DNA from: Argentina anserina
Taxonomy: Eukaryota > Streptophyta > Magnoliopsida > Rosales > Rosaceae
NCBI RefSeq assembly: GCF_933775445.1
Contig: NC_065877.1
Span: 15,438,001 to 15,502,000, forward strand
DNA length: 64,000 nucleotides
Direction: 5' to 3'
Numbering within the stretch: position 1 is the stretch's first letter; every line of letters starts with the position of its first letter. Below are positions 10,265 through 45,355 of this stretch, piece by piece. The notes beneath the pieces were generated by a model. The model saw only the letters and a list, made by a program, of their open reading frames with translations, was not told the DNA's origin and did not search any database. Position numbers and translations under genes: made by a program.

Positions 10265-13200
10265 ATATGAACTCTCAAATTTCTATTATTTTATAAATTC
10301 AGCGAATTATTAATTTAACACGTTAACCCCAAGTCAAAACTAGCAAAAATTATTAGTTTAGTGAGGTTATTAATTAATTGGGTATTAATTTAACGAGGTT
10401 CTACTGTAACATAAAAGCGTGAGGTTGTATATGATTTTTTGACCTAAATAATCACAACTTTAAGATGAGAGCTCTTATTCATACTTATAAAAACAACATT
10501 TTGACCTCCTTTGTAATTAGACCTCTAATTATAAATTTTATTTTTTGACTTTAACAAGTCATTCAATTGATTCAAACTTATTATATTATATAGAGCCTCT
10601 CGAGCTGATTTGTTCAGAATCACTGTATAATTAGCAAATTTATCTACAATTTATAACAACAAAATGCATTCAAACGGGTAAATCACAATAAATTAGAAGA
10701 ATAAAATAACTAAAAATAAAAATAAACGTTTACAAAGTGAGAACAATATTTTTGTTTGGATGTATGTGAGATATTAAAAACGATATTATCATACTTTAGC
10801 TAGATACGGTAGAAGTCCGTTTGAAATTATTACGGTAAGAACAAAATTCAGAAATCAAATGTATGGTAATGGGATCTTTGCTTTTTAAATATCGGTAGTT
10901 GTCCGGTCGTGCCCAAATAGTAATATTCCAGAGGGAAATGCACCTAAGATCAAATATTTTGAGCCGGCTTCTTTGGAAAATTCAGACTTTCCTTTTGATG
11001 CTGCGATCACATAAAAACATAAACTTTGAGGTTCAATTATTTGTCTTGTATTGGTAATTTCACATCAGTTGAAAAGGTTAAAATTAATTTGAAAAAAAAA
11101 GGAGGTCTAAGTGCTATTTTGAGAGGTACAAATAGAAACTCTTCTTTCAGATTTATTTTTAAAGAATTTTGAGTCAGTTTCTTGATTTTGCAAAACAATG
11201 TTGATCTACTAGGAATTTTGATGTCGATTACGTCTAAAGAGTTATAAAAAGAAACTTAAAGAGTCAATTGTTCGAGGAAGTTCATCTTATAATCAAGGAA
11301 TATGATAATTTCTATTAATTGCCAAATTTAATACATCAAAAACAAACTTCTAATTCCATTAAACAACTTGAGCCAAAGTCAATTGAGAACATGGCAATGA
11401 CAAATACATACTTGAAAAATACTTAGCATAAAACATAATCAAAATAGATTGACTAATCGAAATCCATAGCAACAAAAATCTTGAGTATAGGATAGGGCGG
11501 AGCCTTAGGATGAGACTCAAAATCTACTATCTTGAGAATGAAAGAATATTACGTTTCCATCTCAAATGTACTCTCAATAGAAATAGATACAGGAGCCATA
11601 ATAGCTTGTGTTTCAATTTTAGAATGTGGAGCATGCATCAAGGTCAAGTCTGGTAAGACAATCTCATAGACGTTTATTGAATCACTGTTAAGTGTGTCCC
11701 ATAGAACTTTGAGATCTTTTGTCAACCAATAGTGTTGGTTCAGAGTATTATGAATTTCAACTTAAATAAATGAGTACAAAGACATTGGGATTCTCGCCCA
11801 TAGACATGAGTTTGAGAAACTCAAATTTGCAAATTACAACCACGATGACAACGGATCCACAAGAAATGAGGGTCATATTGGTTTCGAATGAACGAAACTA
11901 TTCAAATATGTAACCAGAATTAGAATGGGTGTGATGTATTCGGTGACAAAATAATAAATGTAAAACGGCGATTCTCATGATCGTACCAAAAAACAATGGT
12001 GTACTTAGACGATCACACAAAATCGATTTCTCCCTTTTAAATAACGTCACTCCCTCATGACCGTCACCCGAAAAACATCGATCAAGAGGGAAATCACTCC
12101 CCTCATTGATCTTATCAACGCTATAAGGGCCGGAAAAGAGATATGTAGAAAGCTAATAGCGCCCGATAATATATATATTTAAAACAAAAACTTTAAGAAA
12201 AACTTAATGTCTGGTCTGCCAAATAAACCGCATATAATTGAGATAGCCTTCAAATATTTCTTCATGTAGAAAAGTTGCTTGATGAATTCTTTTTTGATCT
12301 TTGTACGAATGGCATAAAAAGCTCTTGAGTAAAGTCAACGGTCCATCTTTGGCATGTATGTCATCATAATGGTATGGAAATTGACCATTTTTCGTATTAC
12401 AAGCACGTGAAAACGTAGTTAGGAACTAAACATGCAAATAAACGATTAAATAAATATATAGGAAAATAAAATAAAATATGGAGGCTAGTGGGTTGGGCTG
12501 TTGATCCTGTAAAGTGGCTCAAATCCAAGTTGGATCAGATCCTAAAGAAACAAGTCGAACGAGTTGACAAAACGGGTCGAACAGACGCCGGGCCTTGGCG
12601 GTGATCTTGGAAGCCAGGGCAAAGGGGTGTTGGACGACGTCAGCTCTGGGTTTCTTTTCGATTGTCGTCGCCTGAAGGTAATGCATTTGGGCAGTGATCA
12701 TTCAGGGTCAGATGGAAGGCTGACATCAGTGGGGCTGCGTAGGAGGGGCATCAAAGAAAAAGCGGGGTTGTGTCATGTAACAAGTCGGAGTTACGGCTGT
12801 GAAAGCTAGCAGATCGATCAGAGAAAATAGATGGGTGACAAAAGGAGGTTCCGTTTCTAATTATTATTTTTTTGACAACTAATTGTCAGTATCGAGGTAA
12901 TTAGTTTTCTGACGATGCCAAGAAAAGGAAGCTGCTTGAGAAAAGAAGTTTAGAGTTAGGGTTTTATTGTTCTGGTGGTGGCCTCGTCGCTTAGACACTT
13001 TAGAATAATGTGCTTATAACATATTCGAGGAGAAATAAAATAAGAATAATAACAATGTAATAGAACATCACATCACTCTTTATTGATTGATAATGGAGCA
13101 TATGATAGGCATTACATACGGACCAAAGAATTAGGGATTCATATCTATTACATTAAGACATAATCTACTTTAATAAGTAAACATACTTAATCTATCTGTA

Positions 13201-13380
13201 ATATCCCGGAACATTAACTTTAATTTAAACATAGAGATGTCACAGATCCGCCCCTATTGTCAATGTAGAAAGTAATAATTGCTACTCTTATTTGGAATAC
13301 AATTTAGAGTAAATAATGTTTTTCCTTTTCAAACTCATAGAGAGGGAGAGAGACATATTTTTCCTATTGGCATGTAAATA
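10265..13380. other. Gene-free AT-rich region
   Basis: No protein family is recognisable in any frame. The segment 12480-12830 is richer in GC and has open frames on both strands, but they resemble nothing I know. The run 13030-13250 may be transposon-derived, but no ends were found. Confidence 0.35.
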
Positions 13381-13385
13381 ATTGC

Positions 13386-13665
13386 ATGTCACACTCACTG
13401 TTACACAACCTATCATATTAACTGTCACACCCCCTGTCATACTACCTATCACACCCGCTGTCACACTATCTATCATACTGACTGTCACACCTGTTATCAC
13501 ACTACCTATCGCATTGGCTGTCACACTTGCTGGCACACCCACTGTCACACCCGCTGTCACACTACACACTAGCTATCACACACGCTGTCACACTAGCTAT
13601 TACACCCGCTGTCACACTAACTATCACACCCATTGCCACACCCGATATCACACTGTTTTATGTGA
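13386..13665. repeat. Minisatellite with 12-nt period
   Basis: Roughly 23 copies of a 12-nt unit of the form tcacacYNRcYR, for example tcacactagcta alternating with tcacacccgctg. Because 12 is a multiple of 3, several frames on both strands stay open and look like tetrapeptide repeats. These are an artefact of the repeat, not genes. Confidence 0.9.
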
Positions 13666-13792
13666 CTATGTTGTGACAAGATCAAGAAGAAGAAGAAGAA
13701 GAATGACTAGAAATAACGAACCTTTATTTACTGTTATGTGATATTGAACTTCTCAAATCAACTCATACGATCCGAATATTGACATTAATGTG

Positions 13793-13884
13793 ATGTCACA
13801 CCCCTAGCCACACTAGCTATCACACCCCCAGCCACACTACCTATCACACTACCTGTCACACTAGCTATCACACTACTTGTCACA
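13793..13884. repeat. Second block of the 12-nt minisatellite
   Basis: After a 130-bp interruption that includes a GAA run (13685-13702), the same tcacac-based unit resumes for seven or eight copies. Its last copies form the left arm of a hairpin with the segment that follows. Confidence 0.85.
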
Positions 13885-13927
13885 CTAACTTTCTGTTGTG
13901 ACAGGTAGTGTGATAGCTAGTGTGACA
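13854..13927. repeat. 31-bp inverted repeat at the minisatellite edge
   Basis: The arm 13854-13884 is the reverse complement of 13897-13927 with one mismatch, around a 12-nt loop. The right arm is the minisatellite motif in opposite orientation (gtgtgatagctagtgtgac), so part of the array has been inverted. Confidence 0.9.
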
Positions 13928-13930
13928 CAC

Positions 13931-15269
13931 AATGCGATAGCTACTGTGATAGCAGCAACAATAAACTCATTCAACATCTTTTTCAGCGAGCATCAGCAGT
14001 AGAAGCAACATCATCGTCGCCTCTAGATAACTGAAGATGTACAAACAAAACAAAAACAAAAACAAAAAAAAACTGAATTTCTTATTTGGGTACCCAGAAA
14101 ACTACTCTGGGAACCCAATCACCATCTTCACCGACGTAATCGCCATATCCTCTGACGTAGCCTAATCAAACCAACCACCATCGCCTCAATGCCTCAGCTC
14201 CTTCGCCTTCGTTTCCAGATTAGCGAATCTACACACCACCACCTACACAGTTGCGCATTGCCGACCGTTGGAGGTAAAATCTCCAAATGCGGGTCAAGAC
14301 GAGCGAAGCGCAAAGGGAACCCTCGAAGTCCGTCAGAGATTGACGTCATTGAGGTTGTGTATGTCGGAGATCAATGGCCTGCAAACGAAGACGACGATCA
14401 ATGTCTTGATAATAGAGAAGTTGCGGTCATCGATGACATGGGTTGACCAGAGGATCTGAAGTGATAGAGGAAGGCCCACGCGCCGAGGAGGGAAAGGAGA
14501 ACGAGGAAGGTGAAGTCAGAGAATAGTCACCATCAGGGTGTGATGCGGTGTTAGTAATTCTCTCAAAACATTGGGGCAACGGTCTAACAGATTTAATTGC
14601 TCGACTTTTTTATAATTTTGAAATATTTCTTGATTTTTTTCATTCATGTGTTAAAATGGACTTTTTTTATTATAAGAAATTCAATTTAATATTACTTTGT
14701 ATGGGTCCCCCTAAACATCAATATGATAGTTTAATATGATCTTGAATCTTAAATAGCTTCATTTTCCCATTAAAATTGTTGACCTTTCGCTAATTCATAG
14801 GAGATAATAAACATAAAAGGAATATCTATATTAGATTACCTCGACAAAATATTTTTCTTTATTTGAACTAGGACGATAATTGTATTTAAAAAAATAAAAA
14901 AGTACATACGATGGTGTAAACACACCTAGAGAAAGCAAAAACATAGGAAAGTGCACCAATACATTTGGAAAGAACGAATTAGCAAAATACACATACACAT
15001 CTAGCATATTAAAGGGAAGCCTTGTGATAGGATGAACTTAGGTTGAAAGAGAGATTCGGCTCCGTAGAAGAACTCAAGCTTCATGACTTAGTCAAAATAG
15101 AGAAATTGATGAAAGAGAATATGTAATTCCCCATTCTCCCTCTATATTTATAGAATTTGGCAAAAATTTGCAAAACCAAATATTACTTACACTTTCTCCA
15201 ATAACTCAAACTTAAATTACAACCAATAAAAATTTTGAATAATTTATTCAAAGCTAATAATATAAAAAT
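13931..15269. other. Gene-free region
   Basis: A moderately GC-rich stretch at 14100-14540 holds short open frames (for example 14189-14446 plus) without recognisable domains. The rest is AT-rich. No gene can be supported. Confidence 0.35.
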
Positions 15270-15410
15270 AGAGTAATGTTATTAACACACCTTTTTTTGT
15301 TATCAACACACCATTTTCACATAAAATTCAATACCATGACATCATCTTCTTAAAAAATCATGTGAGAAATAGTGCGTTAATAGTAAAAAGACGTGTTAAT
15401 AACATCACCC
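15270..15410. repeat. MITE-like inverted-repeat element, copy 2
   Basis: About 140 bp with terminal inverted repeats of about 38 bp. The left end is gtaatgttattaacacacct; the reverse complement of the right end is gtgatgttattaacacgtct. It shares its end consensus with the element at 2865-3036. No coding sequence. Confidence 0.65.
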
Positions 15411-15818
15411 TAAAAATAGTAAATACTTTATAGTTATAATGATAAGAAAATATATATTTTATTATTGTAATAAATGCAAAAATTTACAAAATAAAGAAGT
15501 TGTTGAACTTAGAACATAATTTTTTTTAGAGATTTTAAAATTTATTTATCTATTTTAAAAAATAAAATAAAAACTGTTGGACATGTTCCATTCTCTGGTT
15601 ACACACCCTAGGGTTATAACCGAAGAGAAGAACAAAGCCCATTTTGAAAGGTTTTTTTTGTTTGGAGGCAGTAAGTAAACTAGAAATCACGAGTAGCGAC
15701 GAGTCATTTATAGATGATTGATCGTCTGTAAAAGGGTTATTTGTAAATTACAGGAGTACTTGGCAGTTCGCGCTTCTATGTTCCGAGCTGACTTCCCTTG
15801 CTCTTCTAAACTTGTACT

Positions 15819-18170
15819 ATGTCTCGGTTTGGATCAGTATCAAACAGAATCCATGTCAGAGCCTTCTCTAAGTCAATTACAAAACAGCCACCACTTCCTT
15901 CTTCAATTCTTTCCGACAAGTACGCTTCTGTCTTGGACAGTTGCTCTGATGCTTTGTCACTTAAAAAACTCCACGCTCGTACTCTTGCTCTTGGCCTCAC
16001 CAACCATACTTTTCTGGCCTCTAAACTTCTTACTTGCTATGCAAGATTGAATCTTTTGCCAGAATCTAGATGGGTTTTCAATACAATTGTCAATGCAAAT
16101 CTGTATCTTTGGAACTCAATCCTTGTTGGGTATTACAGAGCTGGCCAATTCAACCAATTCCTGAGGCGGTACGTTCATTTGAAGCAATGCGGCATTGGGT
16201 TGGATAGTGCGGCCATTACTTTTGGTTGTAAGAGCTGCATTGAGTTGAATAATGTGGAATTGGGTAGAGGAATTCATGCAGATGCAGTCAAGTTTGGGTT
16301 GAGTGGAAATGGGTTTGTGGGTTCATCGTTTATTGGGTTCTACTGTGGATGTGGGGATGTGGGGGATGCTTATAAGGTGTTTGATGAAATTACTGACCCG
16401 GATGTTGTTGTGTATACTTCGATTATTACAGGGTTCGCTCACATTGGCGATTTTCGGGCTTATGGTGCTTTTGAGATCACTAGTCGAATGCAGAGACATG
16501 GTCTAAATCCTAATAAGGTCACCCTGGTGAGCTTACTTCAGGCCGCTTCACAGTTGGAGACACTCAAAGAAGGTCGTTCGGTCCATGGCTATGCTATTAG
16601 AAGAGGCATTGGTGGTTTTGATGAAGTATTTGAAACAAGTCTTATGGACATGTATAACAAGTGTGGGGCAGCTAAAATGGCGGCCTGCATTTTTGGCCTA
16701 ATGAATTACAAGACAATTGGTCTATGGAATGTGATGATCACAGGTTATTTAAAATCACAGCAGTACTTGGAAGCTTACCGGCTTTTTTGTCAAGTTATGC
16801 AAGAAAAATATGTCCCGGATTTGATAACTTTTTCCAATGGGATTTTGTGTTGTGCTCACTTAAGTCATTTGCGTGAGGGAAAGAGTATCCATGGTCATTT
16901 GATTCGAGCTGGTGTTGAACTTGATCTAGTAGCAACCACTTCACTGGTTGATTTGTACTCCAAATGCCAGAAGTTGATCCCAGCCAGGGCATTATTTGAT
17001 CGAATGGAGAAAAGGGATGCTATTTTTTACGATGTGATGATGGCTGGTTATCTGCACAATAATTTTGCTAATGAGGTTATGGACATCTTTCTGGAAATGG
17101 TTGGAGAGGGGATCAAACCAAATCTTGGTTCCATTTTGAGTGTACTTTCTGCAACTTCGGAACTAAAAAGCATTAGAAAAGGCAAGTGCATCCATGGGTA
17201 TCTATACAGATATGGATTAGATATGAATGTTGAAATTGCCAATCAGACCATCTACATGTACTCAAAATGTGGTTGTATATCCTGCGCGAGGCAAATCTTC
17301 AACAAATTGAGATATAGAGACCTGATCTCATGGACTTCAATGATGATGGGTTATGTTCATCATGGACATGCTGATGAAGCTATTTTATTGTTCCGGTTAA
17401 TGCAAAGGGAGCATATCGAAGATGATACAGTTGCACTGTTAACTTTGCTTCAGGCACTTTGTCAGCTTGGATGTTTGAATTTAGTGAAGGAAGTCCACTG
17501 TCACTTATATAGAGTTAAGGTAGACAGTGAGATACCTCTCACCAATTGTTTGATTACTACTTATTCTAAGTGTGGGAAGTTAAATATGGCTGCAAATATA
17601 TTTGATCATGCAGTTATTCGGTGTCCTACATCATGGAATGCAATGATACTTGCATATGGGATGCATGGAAAATGTACGGAGGCCCTCATGGTATTTGAAC
17701 AGATGAAAAGTGAGAATGTTGAGCCTGATGAGGTTACCTTTACATCAATACTAACTGCTTGTAGTCATTCTGGCATGGTAAATGAGGGGCTGCAAGTCTT
17801 CAAGTTGATGGTTGAGAAGTTTTCTATCATCCCCTGTGAAGAGCACTATGGTTGCATTGTAGATTTATTAAGCCGAGCAGGATTGCTTGAAGAAGCATAT
17901 AATCTGGTTAAATCCCTGCCTTCAAGGTTTCATGGTTCTACACTAGCATCCTTGCTTGCTGCTTGTAAGTTACATGGATATACAGAGATGGGGGAGGATT
18001 TAGGAAGACGTCTCTTGGCTTTAGAACCCAAGAATTCTAGTGCTTTCGCTATGGTTTCAGGTTTATATGCAGAAGGTGGAAAGTGGGGTGAAGTAGTGAG
18101 AATAAGAGAAACAGGAAAAGGGAGAGGTTTAAAAGGAACTCCAGGGTATAGTCTGATACAAGTAGATTAA
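15819..18170 (+). CDS. Pentatricopeptide repeat protein, PLS class, E-type
   Basis: Intronless 783-aa PPR protein. These bind organelle RNA one base per repeat and act in C-to-U editing, splicing or stability. The N-terminus (MSRFGSVSNRIHVRAFSKS) is rich in Arg and Ser and poor in acids, fitting a mitochondrial or plastid transit peptide. Repeated P-L-S signatures run through the chain, such as SLMDMYNKCG, NVMITGYLKS, SLVDLYSKC, TSMMMGYVHHG and NAMILAYGMHGKCTEAL. The end, from about residue 670 (CIVDLLSRAGLLEEAYNLV) to GYSLIQVD, matches the E motif region; there is no DYW deaminase domain, so any editing would need a partner. The start is the first Met and is followed directly by the transit-like sequence. 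The last 90 bp are duplicated just past the stop. Confidence 0.92.
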   Translation: MSRFGSVSNRIHVRAFSKSITKQPPLPSSILSDKYASVLDSCSDALSLKKLHARTLALGLTNHTFLASKLLTCYARLNLLPESRWVFNTIVNANLYLWNSILVGYYRAGQFNQFLRRYVHLKQCGIGLDSAAITFGCKSCIELNNVELGRGIHADAVKFGLSGNGFVGSSFIGFYCGCGDVGDAYKVFDEITDPDVVVYTSIITGFAHIGDFRAYGAFEITSRMQRHGLNPNKVTLVSLLQAASQLETLKEGRSVHGYAIRRGIGGFDEVFETSLMDMYNKCGAAKMAACIFGLMNYKTIGLWNVMITGYLKSQQYLEAYRLFCQVMQEKYVPDLITFSNGILCCAHLSHLREGKSIHGHLIRAGVELDLVATTSLVDLYSKCQKLIPARALFDRMEKRDAIFYDVMMAGYLHNNFANEVMDIFLEMVGEGIKPNLGSILSVLSATSELKSIRKGKCIHGYLYRYGLDMNVEIANQTIYMYSKCGCISCARQIFNKLRYRDLISWTSMMMGYVHHGHADEAILLFRLMQREHIEDDTVALLTLLQALCQLGCLNLVKEVHCHLYRVKVDSEIPLTNCLITTYSKCGKLNMAANIFDHAVIRCPTSWNAMILAYGMHGKCTEALMVFEQMKSENVEPDEVTFTSILTACSHSGMVNEGLQVFKLMVEKFSIIPCEEHYGCIVDLLSRAGLLEEAYNLVKSLPSRFHGSTLASLLAACKLHGYTEMGEDLGRRLLALEPKNSSAFAMVSGLYAEGGKWGEVVRIRETGKGRGLKGTPGYSLIQVD

Positions 18171-18261
18171 GGTGGAAAGTGCTGTAAAATAGTCAGAATA
18201 AGAGCCACAAAAAAGGGAGAGGTTTAAGAAGAACTCCAGAGTCTAATACAGGTAGACAAAG
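18171..18261 (+). pseudogene. Tandem duplicate of the PPR gene's 3' end
   Basis: These bases repeat the final stretch of the PPR reading frame (18075-18170). Both copies open with ggtggaaagtg and continue through agaataagag, aagggagaggtttaa and gaactccag to an acaggtagac/acaagtagat end. The second copy has substitutions, an early TAA and a small deletion, and lies after the gene's stop, so it is not translated. Confidence 0.85.
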
Positions 18262-19079
18262 GTGTTTGAATTCTTTTTTCTGACTTCTATAACATCAAGT
18301 CCAATAGGATTTTTCACTTTGCTTTGGCAACATCGGATTCTATACTAATTCGGCAATTCCTTTATCTTATTCTTTGCAACAGGTGAAAACCCCTCGGATT
18401 CACTTGCTTATCTCCAGGCAAAAGGTATATAGGTATGAACAGACGATGTTGAATAATAATTTCTTATAATGGTTAGTAATTCTTATTTCCTCATGTTGTT
18501 TTTTCTTATTCAATTATGAAAGTGTAGAATTCGATAGGGGCCTGCATCTGAAAAAATTTTGAATCCAAAAATATTCTTGCCACAGAAGTGAATGGAATTT
18601 GCCTGACCAGGTATGCATATGCAGAAAGTTTTCCCTTTTCTGCGGAGAACATTTGCTTTCATAAGAAACTAATGTTAAGACTCTGTAGTTATATTTTTGA
18701 ATTGATGAAGAGCACGGTTTTATATCAGTTTAGGCTAGTCTTAGCATGTCTGATATTTCCTCCTTAAATGACTGCCAGGGTGTTCAGCCTGTGTAGATAG
18801 TGGAGCGACTTTACGGTGACAAATCTGATTTAGGGCGAGGCAACATATATAACCAAATCCGTGAATCCATGAGAGTTAAGATGATATAGCCCTCATTCTG
18901 TTATGTTGAAGAGTGCCTAGTACATAAAAGTACTGTAAGTCCTTTACTTATGAACCAATTCGGTGATCTCAAAGAGCCAGAAACTGATTACAGATTGTTG
19001 ATTCAGAAGATGTCTGAGTGTCCCTAGTAGCATTGAAATGTTTAAATTTCTCTGACTAGAGAGTTGAGATACCAAGTTT
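18262..19079. other. 3' flank of the PPR gene
   Basis: Probably contains the 3' untranslated region of the PPR transcript, with several intron-like ttgcag/gtatat motifs. No second coding region is recognised. Confidence 0.4.
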
Positions 19080-19200
19080 GATGTGGGCATACTGGCGATA
19101 CCGAAAACATACTTTCAAGTGGGAATAGTGACAGTCGCAGGAACTACCTTGCGCACAATGATTCTGTTCACTCCTCAAGGTTGGCCTCTTCTCAATCTTC
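19080..19200 (+). pseudogene. FAD monooxygenase fragment (second relic)
   Basis: Aligned base by base with the intact monooxygenase around 8505-8600, this run keeps the block gtggg-ata, ctttc, tggaa-agt-acagt-gcagg, cct-gc---caatga and ctcaaggt-gg. In translation VGIVTVAG...TMILFTPQGW replaces GTVTVAGDAMHAMTPFIAQGG. The GDAxH residues are lost and there are stops upstream. It is a short relic of the last exon of a former paralogue. Confidence 0.6.
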
Positions 19201-20286
19201 TGCCTGGTTGGTTTTTCATCGGTTCTGGAACCGCCGACCACTGGATGCAAATTTTCTTAAAAAGCAGTCGCACTTTTCGTGATTTTTTTTTTCTTCCGAC
19301 ATTTGCAATCATCGGAAAACGGCGGCGATATTTCTAATCTCCTTTTTATTCACAATTAAAATTGATCTGAATTTGGTATATACCGTTTCTAAGATAGAAA
19401 ATCCTAGCAAATCCTTCGTTGGGAAAATTATTAATTTGTTGGGAGCGATACCCTCTACAACAGAGGTCATTACCGTTCGTCATTCCGAGTTGCACAACCA
19501 CGAATATGCTAGTATCATGCATTCTTTTTCAGAGTGCATGATGGTAGACTTTATCCACATTCATTTTCCATCTGAAGACGAGCTTTACCATGCTTGGCAG
19601 AAATAATCGATCTTGCTCGAAATTCCACTCCCTTGGTTTCTAATGACTAAATTGGCGTACGACGACTTAAAGAGCTTGAGGTCATGCATCATGTTGATGA
19701 TGAAAGTGACTCAAGCGTACGTAGATAATTATATTGAAGCAACGAAACGAGTTTAGTGATTCGCACGAGGCACCTACTATGAGAAGTATCATGTATGCAT
19801 CAAAAGCAAGCTGACAAGACATCCCAGAAAACTAGGAACAAAGCAAAAAACACTACTATATGACAATGACAATTCAATGTGACAGGGTTAGCGACAAAAA
19901 TGTGGTTTAGAGATGAAAACTTGTGGTAAAAGGTCACCACCACCTCATGAATGTTGTGTTACCTGTAGAATTTATATCAACTTCTTTAGCAATGAAATGC
20001 ATTTACAGTAGTCATCCAATAATACCAATTTAAATTACAGAAAGGTAGAACCGTAGTACAAAGACACCATTGGAAAATACACCCACAAATTTCTTGTCAT
20101 TCCAGACATCTATCTAATAAAGGAGAAAATAGAAGGGGTATCGGCCCAGCAATACGTTCTCTGTATACCTTTTGACTACAATATTGGAACATACTTACCA
20201 AATGCCAATCTGAAGCAGTATGTGCAAAACCATGAAATCAGATCCTTCACTTCCACATTCGTAGACACATTGTCAAAAACCATATT
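19201..20286. other. Gene-free DNA and probable 3' UTR of the Pol III subunit gene
   Basis: An open frame at 19373-19606 (77 aa, plus strand) has no family I recognise. The right-hand few hundred bases before 20287 probably include the 3' untranslated region of the minus-strand polymerase gene. A possible transposon end near 19849 is discussed under rejected observations. Confidence 0.35.

Positions 20287-45355
<25,069 letters not shown>

Noticed and set aside
13382..13741. 119-aa plus-strand frame with Thr/Val/Ile/Pro tetrapeptide repeats, and its minus-strand counterpart at 13288-13569
   Set aside because: Both follow from a 12-nt minisatellite that keeps frames open; there is no start context, domain or non-repeat coding sequence.
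19373..19606. 77-aa plus-strand frame after the monooxygenase relic
   Set aside because: It has a reasonable amino-acid mix but no domain I recognise and no supporting neighbour; not enough to call a gene.
19849..19960. Possible CACTA transposon end (cactactatatgac with gcgac motifs inside)
   Set aside because: No matching second end, no 3-bp duplication and no transposase could be found.
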